Source: Pseudofabraea citricarpa
Taxonomy: Eukaryota > Ascomycota > Leotiomycetes > Helotiales > Dermateaceae
DNA length: 64,000 bases
Direction of reading: 5' to 3'
NCBI GenBank assembly: GCA_029641185.1
Contig: JAPWGK010000007.1
Span: forward strand, 1,240,001 to 1,304,000
A program made the translations under genes and the position numbers. Each line of letters begins with the position of its first letter. Positions within the stretch are counted from its first letter, which is position 1. Below are positions 33,298 to 45,652 of the stretch, piece after piece. Below the pieces are notes generated by a model. The model had not been told where the DNA came from. It was given only the letters and a program-made list of their open reading frames with translations, and did no database searches.

Positions 33298-34212
33298 CTT
33301 TCTTGTTTTTTTTTTTTGGTGGTGACGAGTGAGAGTTTGAGGTGAGGTGAGATGAGAAGTAAAGTAAGGTAGGTAGGTAAGGTGAGGAGTGCTTTGCTTG
33401 ACTTGGGGAATAGCTAACAACCTAAGCGAGTTCGAACGAAAAGGAGAACGAGAAAGAAGGAAGAGAAGAGCAAGACTCCAAGACTCTTCTCCAATGCAGT
33501 ATTTATACCTCTTCCTCTTCTGTTTTCTTCTAACTTAATCCATCCATCCACTATCCACCACCCGACATTCACTACGATCTCCCCTCTCCCCTCTCACCTC
33601 TCACCTCTCACCTCTTCGTCTCCCTCTTCATCATACTAGCAGCGGAAGATACCGAAGGAGATAGCATAACAAAGCTCACCCAATAAAGTTAGACGCACCT
33701 AGAGAAAAACAGACCAATCATGCTGCGGAATCCCGTCGCTTCTCATTCATGATTGGTCCAGCTGCAAGCGAGCACGACGAACGATATACCTGATTGGTCG
33801 CCCGTCTTCACTTCCAACAGTTTCATCCATGCTGCGGGGGTACTGTACTGTAGGCAACAGTGTCACATGTATACGAGGGACTTCCTGGACTCGATTGCGT
33901 ACAGTACCTGAGCGGAGTTCGAGCACGGCCTCCTGGTGCTCGTTGGCGCGCTTGCCGCTGGTCATGGCAATCAAAACATGAATTAGGCGAAGAACATCCA
34001 ACCGTAATCAACTTACCTATGTTTGTTTATCGAATACATCAGAAGTCAAGATATGAATTAGGCAAACAGCATCCAACCGTATCATCACCTTGTGTTTATT
34101 TATCAAATACATCAGATAATACATTTTGCGGCCTTGAGGTCCAGCCATGTGTAATGTACAGATTCCGTTCCCTCTAGACTCCGTACCCATGCTGATATAC
34201 AAATATATGCCA
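33298..34212. other. intergenic region with tandem repeats
   Basis: Contains a CTCACCT repeat (about 33591-33613) and the imperfect 75-bp-period duplication at 33978-34116. No gene is recognised. Confidence 0.55.
33978..34116 (+). repeat. imperfect two-copy tandem repeat, 75-bp period
   Basis: Units 33978-34043 and 34053-34116 both begin ATGAATTAGGC, share CATCCAACCGTA and end AATACATCAGA, with several substitutions between them. Confidence 0.8.
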
Positions 34213-37200
34213 TTACGCTTCAATCTTCCGCACCCGGCCTGCTTCCGAGTCAACCTCGGGCACAGTAGTTCCGCCGAACCCGAGTGCAGTAGCCTTCTTC
34301 CTCCTGCCCTTGCGATCACCGTACTTGGCATCGAATTTGCGGATGGCTGCAAGAGTACTCATGTCTTCACTGATGCTTGCACTGATCTCCTCCATGGCCT
34401 TGTCAAAATGCTTGTTGGTGAGTATACGCTTCTCAGGGTAGACGTAGGGTGTGTCGCCAACGTGTTCAGCTGCAACATCATTCTCCTCTCGCACACATGC
34501 TATGGCGGCTGCGACGGAAAGATTCTTGAGATCTGAACCAGAGTAGAAGGGTGTGTTCTTTGCGAGTTTGGAAAAAGACACTGTCTCATCGAGCATCTCA
34601 TCTTTGAGGTGGAGCTTTAGAATAGCTTCTCGATCTTTCTCAATTGGCAAGTCAACTAGAAGTCGTCTGGGAAGTCTCCGGAGAACGGCCTCATCGATAT
34701 CAAATGGCCGATTGGTGGCAACCATGATAAAAGCAGAAGTATCATTCATGCCATCCCACTCTCGAAGGAATTGATTGATGAGTTCTCGGTGAGTACTCGA
34801 TCGCTTAGCTTCTCCACGCGCGGCAAAGATAGCATCGGCCTCGTCGATAAAAACGATACAGGGCGACAGCTTCTTAGCCAAGGTGAAGATGGCTCGTACG
34901 TTCTTCTCGCCTTCACCCACGTATAGGTCATTGACACTTGCACCGCTGACCTCCAAAACGGTGGCGCCGCTTTGTTTGGCAACAGCCTTAGCAAGAAGCG
35001 TCTTACCGGTTCCAGGAGGGCCATAGAGTAGCAGTCCAGATATTTTGTCCGTGGCTAGAACTCCATAAGAGAATGCCTCGGGACGTAGCAGTGATAAGGT
35101 GGTCACCGTCTTTAAGACTTCAATGGTTTCCTTGGGAGCATGCACGTCATCGAATGTGGTATGAATATCTGCTGGGTTGATCACTCCACCAAGAAGCTTT
35201 TTCTCGTGAGGAGTGCAGGTTTGTCGGATTTGTTTCAGTCGGTCCTTCATAGATGTTGCTGAGTTTGTAGCTTCAGAATCGGTGAACTCCTTAATCACGT
35301 TATTGACGTCTGTCATCTCCTCCTTCATTTCCTTGGTGCCCCAGTCAAACTTGACTTCATCACTGTATGCGAGTAGTTGCAGAGCAGATGAGAAATGACC
35401 ACCATCGATACTGGCTAGATTCTTTTCAAGGCCCAAAATTGTTGATGCAACCCTGTGAACACGAGTGAAAGTCCATACGGCATCCTCAAGACCCGAAGAG
35501 TATGTCGTCGCAGCATCGAGACCTTTCTCGAGTTCTATAGAAGGGAGTTCCTTCCGCCCACTTATAAGTTTTGAGATCATATCTTGAACATGGCGAACGT
35601 TCATATTTCGAATCCGGAACTTCTCATCTAGATCAAAAGCCATGTCCTGTTGCTCTGTACGATCAGGAGGCACGAAAATGACCTTGTTCTCGCCCAATAT
35701 AACATCTCCGCTTTGTAAACGTTGAATCTCGGCCCGAGACAGAGCAGACTGCCCTTGCTCAGAAGACGTTGTTCCAACAAGTATGATGTTTCGCCCAAAA
35801 TGCCAACGCTTATTGACTATATCCCTGAGCTTACTGATCAATGAGGCTCCTTCTGGGCTCTCATTGATCTCTTTGAAGTCCCGGACCTGAATGATAAGGT
35901 CTCTGGGAGTAGCGTTATCGTCTGAATTCGTTTCATCATTTGCTCGTTTGGCGTCAGCACTGCCAACAATAGCATCAAGAGCCGTTTTGTATTTAAGATC
36001 AGTCCACTGATCTGGCGCTTGAGTCGTTGCTGCTGTCTTGGAGGGCTCACTTGGCGGGTTGATGAAATCTGACATTGAGATTGTTTTCGGCAGATGAGAT
36101 GAGAAGTTTTTGATGTCAAAGATTGGAATAGCGAAGGCTCCAGATCCCCTTTTCGGAGGAGAGCCCAGCCTAGCTCTGAGTTTCTTGCTTGCTTCGGCCA
36201 GTTTTGCATTGAGGGAATTTTGGGAATTAGAGTTCCCTGTCGGCTTATGGTCCTCTTCTTCTAAATCCTCATAATCGTCCTGGTCGGGTCCATCATCTCT
36301 GCCAAATTCCTCCATTTTGCCAGCATTATTACTAGCATCGTAAGCCAAAGTGGCAGTAGTGGAATCTGCCCAAGCTAAATTCTCTTTGGCGTAGGTTGCT
36401 ACCAGCTGGGCAATGTCTTGCGCGTCTAACCTGACAAGGTCTGCTTCGAGTTTCGTGGCAATGGTTTCTACGACAGAGTCTAGGTAGTATGTTCCCCCAT
36501 CCTTCGGACATTGTAGCAGTAGAACAGGCCGACGTATCTTCTTATTGTCCACCTGTCGCGGAGGCCGTAGAGACAAACCAGCTCGCATAGCCACCATGAT
36601 CTCCTTATAAACGTCTACATGTATGGTATACTTCGCTTCTTTGGTAGGCTTCAAGTCACACTCGATAATTGCTGTGCATTGTTGAACTGCTCTGGAGCGT
36701 TGAAGCGATTCAGCGCTCGTTGGGGCAGCGAGGGAGGGATCTTCTTTTAGCTCTGTAGTCGATTCCGCGACCACGACTTCACTGCCAGCTGCATTTCCAG
36801 TTGATTCAGCTTCTGGCTCCTTGGCCGGTGGAAAAAGTGCCAGCGGGCTTGTAGTGAGAGAGCCGTAAACCGCCAAGCTGCCACTGAGGTCAACTGGGTC
36901 GCCAAAACACTTCACATTCTTGTCCCAAAACCAATCTGGCAGAACCACTGAAGGGAGACCTTCTGGCTGTTTGTGTCTGTTCGATCTCGTCCGATCTGAC
37001 GATCTTCCCAGCCGCAGCTTCTTGTTTAAGGCCGAATCGACATCGTAGGGTGGTTCCAATTCGGTTTCTAACGCCTTCCCATCCGTATTTGGGGGCTCCG
37101 TGGAACTTGGGGGTTCGGCCGCATTGCGTCCCTCCTCGCCATCTTCAACTCCAGCATCTCTCGGTGCTCGACGGAATGGGGCTGAGGAGTGGAAGGTTCG

Positions 37201-37302
37201 TAAAGGAAGAGGATGTCGGACACCGGCGATGACTCGACAACACGCGCGTCTCGAATGAGGTCTTTGAGCCGTGCGGAGAACACGCAAAGCTACAGCATGC
37301 AT
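34213..37302 (-). CDS. mitochondrial AAA+ ATPase (Msp1/spastin-like AAA module)
   Basis: A 1029-aa intronless protein. The N-terminus (MHAVALRVLRTAQRPHSRRA, then RTFHSSAPFRRA) is a strong mitochondrial presequence. A long middle region (about residues 60-650) includes acidic linkers and probably a degenerate first ATPase-like fold, because segments such as ILVGTTSSEQG and FVPPDRTEQQDM resemble sensor-type strands. The active AAA module is at about residues 720-950: Walker A GPPGTGKT (near 755), Walker B CIVFIDEADAIF, sensor 1 MVATNRPFDID and arginine fingers in LRRLPRRLLVDLP. The module is closest to the Msp1/ATAD1-spastin group, which extracts or unfolds membrane and matrix proteins. An upstream Met (37323) is possible. 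The specific substrate is unknown. Confidence 0.85.
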   Translation of the reverse strand: MHAVALRVLRTAQRPHSRRACCRVIAGVRHPLPLRTFHSSAPFRRAPRDAGVEDGEEGRNAAEPPSSTEPPNTDGKALETELEPPYDVDSALNKKLRLGRSSDRTRSNRHKQPEGLPSVVLPDWFWDKNVKCFGDPVDLSGSLAVYGSLTTSPLALFPPAKEPEAESTGNAAGSEVVVAESTTELKEDPSLAAPTSAESLQRSRAVQQCTAIIECDLKPTKEAKYTIHVDVYKEIMVAMRAGLSLRPPRQVDNKKIRRPVLLLQCPKDGGTYYLDSVVETIATKLEADLVRLDAQDIAQLVATYAKENLAWADSTTATLAYDASNNAGKMEEFGRDDGPDQDDYEDLEEEDHKPTGNSNSQNSLNAKLAEASKKLRARLGSPPKRGSGAFAIPIFDIKNFSSHLPKTISMSDFINPPSEPSKTAATTQAPDQWTDLKYKTALDAIVGSADAKRANDETNSDDNATPRDLIIQVRDFKEINESPEGASLISKLRDIVNKRWHFGRNIILVGTTSSEQGQSALSRAEIQRLQSGDVILGENKVIFVPPDRTEQQDMAFDLDEKFRIRNMNVRHVQDMISKLISGRKELPSIELEKGLDAATTYSSGLEDAVWTFTRVHRVASTILGLEKNLASIDGGHFSSALQLLAYSDEVKFDWGTKEMKEEMTDVNNVIKEFTDSEATNSATSMKDRLKQIRQTCTPHEKKLLGGVINPADIHTTFDDVHAPKETIEVLKTVTTLSLLRPEAFSYGVLATDKISGLLLYGPPGTGKTLLAKAVAKQSGATVLEVSGASVNDLYVGEGEKNVRAIFTLAKKLSPCIVFIDEADAIFAARGEAKRSSTHRELINQFLREWDGMNDTSAFIMVATNRPFDIDEAVLRRLPRRLLVDLPIEKDREAILKLHLKDEMLDETVSFSKLAKNTPFYSGSDLKNLSVAAAIACVREENDVAAEHVGDTPYVYPEKRILTNKHFDKAMEEISASISEDMSTLAAIRKFDAKYGDRKGRRKKATALGFGGTTVPEVDSEAGRVRKIEA

Positions 37303-37744
37303 TCGGTAGTATTTTGCGCTCAAAGGAGCGACTGAAGTACTCGAAAGGCGCGTCCTGCTGAGTGTTGTTCAGACCTCGAAATTTGTCTGAAAGCCGTTAG
37401 CTTCACGCCAGGCTGATACACGTGACTAAACACACGTGAAAGCAAGATGTATAAGCAACTGTCATTGCTTCATTCATTGTCCCTTGCTTGCTAAAGTTCA
37501 ATCTCTTTGGCATGTGCCCTGAAAAGGCGGATGTGCAAGACTGGAATAAGTACAACGGTTTCTAATATTTGGCTTCACTATTTATGGTATTGACCGAACC
37601 AAGTATCTGAACATAACGGCTAAAATATATACACGCCCTAACAACCAAAGCCACCCGCAGATAGCAAGGTTCGCTGCCTTCCCCCTATCTCTCTCTTCCT
37701 TTACACCATTTAGTCAACGATGATTTCAGTCTTTGCCTCTACAG
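37303..37744. other. intergenic spacer
   Basis: 5' flank of the AAA ATPase and 3' flank of Mus7. No gene is seen; an ACACGTGA element lies near 37420-37438. Confidence 0.5.
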
Positions 37745-40700
37745 CTAAAAGTTTGACAACTTCATTAAAATCCTGGATCGGGATGTGTCTCGATAAGAAA
37801 ACCTTTGGTTTCGCTCTTCCAAAATGTTGGTGATATCTCCGTTGGTGTTAATAACGTGTCGTGAGACTGGCACTCGTTTGCTTGTAAACCGGCCTTCGCC
37901 TATAGTGAGGATATTGGCACACTGAAGAACCTCATGGAAACTCGACAGATTCTGTATAGGTGTCGTTAAGTCAATCTCTCTTAAAGTTCCATGGTCAGGT
38001 ATCTTGACGACCAGTTCGCTAAAATCCACATCGTGTTGAATGGCATCTCCTGCATATTGTTGGAAACCTGCAACGGCCCACTGAACCATATCGCTGTAGA
38101 TTGCTTTGACAAAGGGATCTGGGTCAACAATGTCTTGGATGGTGGAATCGGCAGCTATCGAGTATAAAGAGTGGGGACCCTCTCCATAATCACGAGCATC
38201 GCTCATGAACTTGCAGAAGGAGTTAATGACGGGATCTGCCTTGTCCGGAAAGTTGGAGACGTAGTTAAGCATTGCTGGAACTAGATAGTCTCCTAGCTGA
38301 CACACGAGACTGATCATCCCTCTGGTGTTTGGTTCTATTGGCTGTCCACCACGGGAAGTCATGTATTTCCAGAGACCTTTCATGATTAATTTTAAGATGT
38401 GAAGGGCACTTCGATAAGTGTGTTCTGCTTTCGCCTCATCGTCACCATATTTGCCTCCTTCAATAAAGTATTCGAATGAGCCAGTACTCATCTGTGATTG
38501 ACGGATAACTGGAAAAGTAGCAGCACAAAGAGTCCAAGAAATAGCGTGGAGTGGAAAGTTATCGTTAAAGCCAACCTGGATAGCGGCAGGAATCATGTTG
38601 TCAATCATAAACCGAAAGAACGACCACGCCTTCGCTGCCTTTCTAACCTTTTGGAGATAAGAATCTAGGTCCCGTTCAAACAATGCCCTCTTGAAAGCAT
38701 TGTACAGGTAGTGAAATGTCTCCCAAATGGCTCCGGTCTCTCCTTTGCCAAGACGAATCGTGTAGGCTCTTAGGCTGGCGAGCTGATAGGTCGGATCAGA
38801 TTGGTCTGGCCAGAAATATATTGAGCTGTGTACGAAAAAATCGGGCAACGGAAGTATGTCTTTGGCATGAGATCTGATTCTCTTCGCGACTTCTTGGACA
38901 AATGTAACATATTTCTGATGTGTTGGTGATGATGAATCGGCCATTTGTTTCAACTCAACTTCCATGACCTTCATCACTTTACGCAAGACATGAGCAAATT
39001 CTTCTTTCACCTCTTGTAAACTCCGATTATTGTGCGTTATTGCGCGACGTGGCTGATCGCTGAGAAGCTTATTCATGTTGTCGATGGAAGCTGAACAGGT
39101 TAGCAAATGAATAGCTAATATGTACGGTAATAGGATACATACTCCGTAAGCATAGCAAATTGAAATCCGCATCCGCAACTATAGATCTGATATCCACTGG
39201 CCATTCCGGTAAGCCTCGGAGCAAGAAGAAATCCTGGTCACACAATGCTGCTGTCAGTACATGCTCGTGATACTGCTTCCCCACAGGTTTGGCAAGTGCC
39301 GTCATCCATTCCATTCCAAGGTTGAAGGTTCGAATTTTATTCGAAGTAAGAGATCGTTGAGTGATATCTGGAAAAACAGATTGTGTGTTTTTGACTAGTA
39401 TGCCCAAGAAAAGAGGCCACTGGGCAGTAGCTATTAACACATGCCTTTCCAGACTTGATGAGATCACATGTCGATCATTGAATAGGGTATTTTGGCCACC
39501 GAGGAGGAAATCAGATGGTTGCTTGTAGATGTTAGCTTTTGGGTGAATCTTTCATGGCTGGGTGAATCTTACAAACGACTCCTTTCGGATAAAAAGTGAG
39601 GCAAGCACAGCCCAGACCATAGTCAACTTGCTCATGGCCATGTGTTGTGAAGTCCCTGGATTAAGAGCATCCTGATCGGCACTATATAGTGCTTGCCGGA
39701 TTGCGTTGCGTACTGCTGGCAGAATTGTTGCTCGAACCGGCTACGTATTGTTAGTGATTAGGAAGTCCGGGGTATAGCGGGCGGCTTACAGTGATACCCA
39801 ATATCTCGAAGTCATAAGCATCAATATCAATTGAGCCAAAATCTTGACTATCTTCCTCTGATGTGCTTGTGGCTTCTGAACGCCTTGCTTCAGGATCAAC
39901 TTTACTTAGATGCACTAAATATCTTTCCACAAATTCTACCCCGACCCCAACCATTGCAGTATCCCAGCCGGCTCCAAATGGAGATGTGCGGGTGTTGAAC
40001 AGCGCCGCAAAGGTTTCTATACATGCTATTAGCAAATGATAAGGACTACAATATTGCAACATACCTAGATTTGCTGGGGCTGTAATCTGTGTTACACTTG
40101 GAGGATGCGGCAAAGAATCAAACAGATTGTGGACAGCATCCATGAAGGCTCTAACGGTGGACATTGTTGTTTGCCTGTTTGTTTTTATAGTGGCTTGGAG
40201 TTGAGACTCCGTGAAGCCCGTCTTGCTTTGCTGTGGTAGTTGCTCGACTTGTTTTCGAATATCAGTTTCAGCTTCGTCATATTGTTTGAGGATCTTCAAG
40301 AACTGCGTTGACTGCCATGTTGCAAGAGGTTCATAAACTTCAGAGAGCATAGAATCTGGTGTGCTAACAAGCACAAAACGTGAGATATTAAGCCACGCTT
40401 GTAAATTTGTAAGACAAGCCTCTTTGTGAGATTCATCAGCAACAACTAGGTTCTGAATTAGGGCAACAGAGGGACGTAAGTCCGGAGGAGCTGCCCAGTA
40501 AAGTGTGCATAGTAAATCATGATGATTCCTTAGAGATGCAAGCTCGCGATGATGAATAGCCTGCTCTTTTGGATACTGGCGGTCATGGTTTGGGAGCAAG
40601 CGAGCGACAAGATTGCGGATGCCTTTGAAATCTTCGGTTTGACTCATATGCTTGAGAACAAGTGCAACGATTTTCAAAAAGATATGAAAGCAGCGATCTT

Positions 40701-43700
40701 CTGGATCGATCTCTAAGGACGGTTGTAGATGCAATTCTTCCAAGAAACGAGGTGATTTATAAACTTCTTCGTTCCGAAGGTGTGCGAGCTTCTCGGCTGC
40801 GAAGAAATCAAATATGGTTCCGATCAGACCGCTACATTTCCACCAGCCCCATTCGTGTATGAGATAATGGCAACGACCGAGAAGCGCCTTACAGTAATCG
40901 TTGAAGCCTGGCGGTTGTCGGGCGTTTGAAGCGTACAGATTGAAAACCCGTTTCAATAATTGTTGGGGAAGCACCCAATTGTCCCATGAGACTTTGAATC
41001 GCGTGAAGGGATTCACAACACCCGCGTCATCGAACTCGGAAAGTGGAAGCAAAGTGAATATGGAATACCATATATTTTCCATGATACGGGCATCGTTCAG
41101 AGAGTCCAATTCAACTCCCGGCAGCTGCGTGTAGACAATGTCCCAAAAAGAGCCCTTTATAATCTTCGCCGAGTCGAAAGCTTTCCAAATCATAATCCAT
41201 GCCTGAATCACATGATGATTGTCCCGGATTCCACGTTCCCGAACAGAAAGGTACTGAAGATCGTCATATATACTGCGCAGAGTATCTAGACCAGAAGTTG
41301 TCAGATAGTATGCTGTTAATCGGCCAAATTTCTTAAGCTGGTCCTCCAATTGACACGAGAGTGTGAACCGTGTATCCTGGGTGCGAGATAGTTTTAGGAC
41401 TTGCAGAATAAGAACCACACTTCTTGCAAGGAATTGGGTTGTCGCCTGAACACAATTCTGTGATTCATTGCCTGGACTTTGGATTCGTGCGTAAATGTCA
41501 TGGAAAATCTCGAGCATTCTGATGAGGAACCTTTCTTCATCTTGATGATTTATGAAGTTCAGATGGTGCTGGGTATAGTCAATAATACATGTCATGATAT
41601 GCGTCACATCCACACTTCTAGAAACTGTGTCTGTGGATGCAGTAGCTCCGAGATACTCTGTGAGCCAATCGAAACATATGCCAACTTCTGATGATACCTT
41701 TTCATCCCAAGTACCCCATCGAAACTCCTTGTCGGCTAGTTGGAAGGTAAAGTTGGACCGAGGACTGTGAAGTAATGCTGTCCCTAGGAACTCGACTGCT
41801 GCAGATAGGCGCCCACTGCCAACGAAAGTAGTTTCATGGAAAAATACGCCAGACTGCATTGGCAAGATATCAAAATGCCTTGGGTAGTTAGTGCCTAGTT
41901 TTGCTAGCCCAACAAGCTTTCCGTCTTGATTGAAAGTCTCTGGCTGATTCGTAACAAGGTAGTCCAAAATTAGAGGTTCGCTGGGCTGCCGATAGATTGC
42001 TGCACCAGCGTCAAGTCGAATAGGTTTCCTCTTTCTAGGGTGTAGTCTGTTTTGCGGAAGAACTTGATTTGGCTCAGGATTGGGATTCACTAACGCATTG
42101 ACCTGTGAGGGAGAATCTACCATGCTTGTATTGTCATCTTCATCAGCCAAAAATCGATTGAGTTGATCATTACTTCGTCCGGCAGGTCTTCTCTTACGGC
42201 TCCGATACAGAGCATCAAGAGCTCTCTTTGTTGTTTTGAAAGCGGCAACGGGATGTTGGTATTGATAGTCCAGTACAGACGATTCCAACTGTGCTGGCCT
42301 CGCCAATGGTGCCTCATGACGTGGTATACCACTGCGTCGGCGAACACTATGGCGAGTTTGAGAAGTAATGCGGTTTTCAATAGGTTGTTGGCTATGTTGT
42401 TTGTCTGCTGTAAGAAAGCCATCGATCGAGACTTGTTTGGTTCGATTGGCTCGAGAGATAACAAGGAGTGGCCTTCGCTCTCGTCGCTGCAGATTTTCTC
42501 TCGCTTGAAGAGGAGAATAGGCCGCTGGGGTCGGAGAGTAGCTTTGCTGACCGTTTTCTCGCAGTCGTAAAGAAGTCAAGGGGTCTGGGACTTTACGCTG
42601 ACGAGCTAGTTGTTTTGGACGGATTCCGCCTCTCTTCCATTCATTTAAAGTATTTTGGGTGGCCTGAGTATCCTCACGATTGGCTAGTCTAATGAACTTT
42701 TTTCCTGGGCTTTGTCGGCCTTGGTCTTTCCTTTTCTTAGCAGTGCGTGCGGCAATTTTGATGAAGTTGGGCGTGCTCGTAGCAATAGGGTCATTCAAGT
42801 CAATGACATCTAAAATGCCGAGTTTCGGTACGTTTGCTCGCACTGCACCTTGCTCTGAAGTAGGCGTATGCTTTGAACCGTGTCTTTTTCGTTTCAGCGG
42901 TCGATTTCCCTCTTGTCTACGTTTGGTCGTGCGGGCCTTATCGACCGAATCAGTCATTTTCATTTGATGAAGGCCATCTCGTCTCTTTCCAAACATAGAT
43001 GTAGACGCAGTACGCTTCCTTTTTCGTGAGCCGGAAGCAGACAGTTTTGGTTGCCTATTACGAGATGGCAGCATAGCGTCAATTCTATCATCCTCTTCCG
43101 CGGAACCTGTATTGCGGTATATCGATGGTCTTTCAACATGTGGCACAGCTATATCTGAGTCTGTACTTGATTCATCGTCGGAGAATATTGGAATGACGCC
43201 ATTTGAATCATCGCGCAGACGTCTACTGGCGACGGGGCCTTTTTGTGCAGGTGATTTGACGTTGGACGCACTTTGGCCTTTGCTCTTGTGCCTTGGCTTC
43301 GGAGTAGAATGCTGCTGCTGCTGGAACAGACGTAAATGCGAAGCTGGGAGAACCCCTCCGAGCCTTCTGCCAATCTTTCGAATTTCAAAGGACTCATCTG
43401 ATGAACTCAAAGATTGGTCGGGCTCTTCTGTTGGTAGAACAGTGAACGGATCATCTTCTGAACTGGAATCAATTTGTAGGATCTCATTTTCCGATGCTGG
43501 TTTAGATACACTCATTGCAGGTGTAGGCATTTCGGCCACGTGTTGGAAATCAAGCTCATCTTGATCAAGCAAGCTTGGTGATGGCTCTTTGGAAGAATTT
43601 GTCATAGCTAGAGAATTTGATCGTCGAAAGATTTTGCTTGTTGACCGTGGCCGAGGAGAGCTGGTAACTGGCGGTGAGTCTGGAAGGTCAAAGGGATCAT

Positions 43701-44904
43701 ATTTTCTATTCCTAGAGGTATGACCCAAAAGTGATTGCGTTTGAACATTTGGGAGTCCTTGTTTCGTCCTCTTCGTGGAGTATGTTTTCAATCGGGTTTT
43801 ACTTGCCATATTCTTTCGTTGAGCTAGCTCAGCGATAGATGGCAGACCACCATCTTCATCATCGCTGATCTCCCTATTACCGTTGGTGGCTTGATCGTCA
43901 TTATCATTAACTGGTTTGTTTGGGATAGAGCTGGGTGTGGATTCCCAGTCTGACTGTCTCAGTTGGCTGCTATCAAACTGTTCCAGCCCAACATCATCCT
44001 GGGTTGCGGAGCTTTGAAAATGTTCCTCTTGGATCCCGGAACTTTGTGGTACCTGCTCAGCACGTCTTCGAGTGCTTTCAACAGGGGTGTTCTCGATTCT
44101 CATGGGGGTTATGCCACGAGCTTTGAGCGACTGTCGATACTTTTGCTGTTCCACAAGATACGGATGGACTTGTATAGCCTTCCTCTCTCGGAGGTTCCGT
44201 CGCCTGTGTTCTAGCTGGTCTTGGATGAGAATATGCTCTATTTCAGATTGAGATGGCCCTGTGTCGTTTACCAACTCTTGACTTTTTTCAAAGTGCGGGT
44301 CTAGGAAAAGATGATTCGATATACTAGCCGCTGGAGGTTCGACGAGAGCGGGGAAATCTCTCGCTGGTTTTGGGGATAGATGAATATAGCTCTTCGATAT
44401 CTCTTCGATAGAGGGAAATTCCTCCTCCTCGGCCTCGGGACTGATCGTGGCAAAGTCATTCTGTGTTGGTATTTCTTGGTCTCTGTCACCGACATGTTCT
44501 TCGATTTCGTCTGGAATCTTGAAGGATGATTGTGGGGTCGCAGGAGAGTATACCAGGCCGTCTATGTCTGGGATATGTGGGAGAGTTTGACTTGCTTCCA
44601 CCAAGCTCACAATCTCTTCAACAATTGAAGGCGATCTTTCAAGGTTGGCTTGAACATCAACTCCCAACTCATTGCTCTTCTCCTCCGCGGTGAGGTCACA
44701 AATCGGTGGCAAGAGAGGCTCCTCTGCAGCGTCTACGATCGCGGTATCCTCACTGCCCTCGAGTCCTATAGATAATGCTGGTCGAGGTTGTAGTTGTGAT
44801 TCTGGCTCTGGCTCTGGTTCGGTATTACTCGTCACACTTTGGCTGTCGGAAATGTCATCGTCGTCCGAGTCTGGCACCTCCCCTTTCTCCTTCCACGTAG
44901 CCAT
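37745..44904 (-). CDS. mus7: Mus7/MMS22 family replication-fork repair protein
   Basis: A 2319-aa protein of the Mus7/MMS22 family, which with Rtt107/Rtt101-type ligases helps replication-coupled repair of alkylated DNA in the nucleus. It begins MATWKEKGEVPDSDDDD, the family's usual start. The first 1000 residues are disordered and Ser/Glu-rich with basic patches; the C-terminal half is helical. Exons: 44904-40065, 40016-39790, 39740-39573, 39521-39143 and 39090-37745. The first intron (40017-40064, 48 bp, GTATGT, branch GCTAAT, TATAG) is a multiple of three without a stop, so the frame reads through; spliced it gives PANLETFAALF. The last three introns (49, 51 and 52 bp) join what would otherwise look like three separate genes. 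Fungal family members are about 2000 aa, matching the spliced length. Confidence 0.88.
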
Positions 44905-45175
44905 GAGTCCTGAGATCCGTATTCATTGCATTTCAGATGCGTCCGATCGTGGTTGACGCTGTTTGCAAGGGTGTGAACTTTTTGTTATCTGCTGGAAAGG
45001 TGACGCGACTTGATGAGCGGCGCGATAGACCTAGACGCGACGGACAGGGATGTCTTCCCGCCGCCTTTGCTGCCGAAAATTGCCGCTTTTGCAGATCATG
45101 TACGATTGAAGTATTGAAGTCGCGATAGCTTCAACGGAAAGAGTCCTCTACTTCCGCCCATCAAACACCGCAATT
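44905..45175. promoter_or_regulatory. divergent promoter with repeated ACGCG motifs
   Basis: A 271-bp interval between the start codons of Mus7 (-) and a small membrane protein (+). GACGCGAC occurs at 45002-45009 and again at 45034-45041, and GTCGCGAT near 45119. ACGCG is the core bound by MBF-type S-phase factors in yeasts, which would suit a replication-repair gene. Function here is inference. Confidence 0.4.
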
Positions 45176-45652
45176 ATGAGTAGGGTTCGTGGGGTGTTTC
45201 CGCTCTTTGTAGTCACCGGCTTTGGAATCATCAACGGTATTTGGTCCTCGAAGCCCTAACTGCGTTTCATGCTTATACCCGATCAAAGGTATATGGGTTT
45301 TTGGACCTGCCTTCAAGGAGCAACAGCTTGAGAAAGAAGCAAAAGCAAGGTTAGTCTGAGACTTAGTTCCCGAGAAAGCATGAGATCTGACGCATAACAC
45401 AGGAAGGAATTCGAGACCAGTAATTCGACTCAAGATGAAATAACAAAGCTCAGATTTGCAGAGGCGAACGCAATTCAGTCTTCGAAAGAGTCGACCTCAG
45501 AGCCGGGAGGAAGTAGCTCATGGTGGGGGTTGTGGGCAAAGGATAACTCTGCTAGCAACCTTGGAGCACAGCAGCCTCGAACTACAGCATCTTCTTCTAC
45601 CCAGGATAATACAAAGTCAAGCAGGGCCGAGGATATATCAAAAGGCAAATGA
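45176..45652 (+). CDS. small conserved single-helix protein
   Basis: A 123-aa protein from three exons: 45176-45236, 45289-45349 and 45403-45652, with 52- and 53-bp introns, phases 1 and 2. The N-terminus, MSRVRGVFPLFVVTGFGIIN, is a hydrophobic helix that continues GIWVFGPAFKEQQ, then a charged coiled-coil-like segment (QLEKEAKARKEFE). The rest is Ser/Gln-rich with a WWGLWAKDN motif (about residues 76-84). The compact hydrophobic start followed by FGPAFKEQ looks like a conserved small fungal membrane protein, possibly mitochondrial, but no named family is claimed. Unspliced it gives only short frames, so the gene is easy to overlook. It is divergent from Mus7. Confidence 0.7.

Noticed and set aside
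37745..39750. separate genes for the two ORFs downstream of the Mus7 frame
   Set aside because: Short introns with CTAAC branch sites join them in phase to the preceding frame, giving the expected Mus7/MMS22 length.
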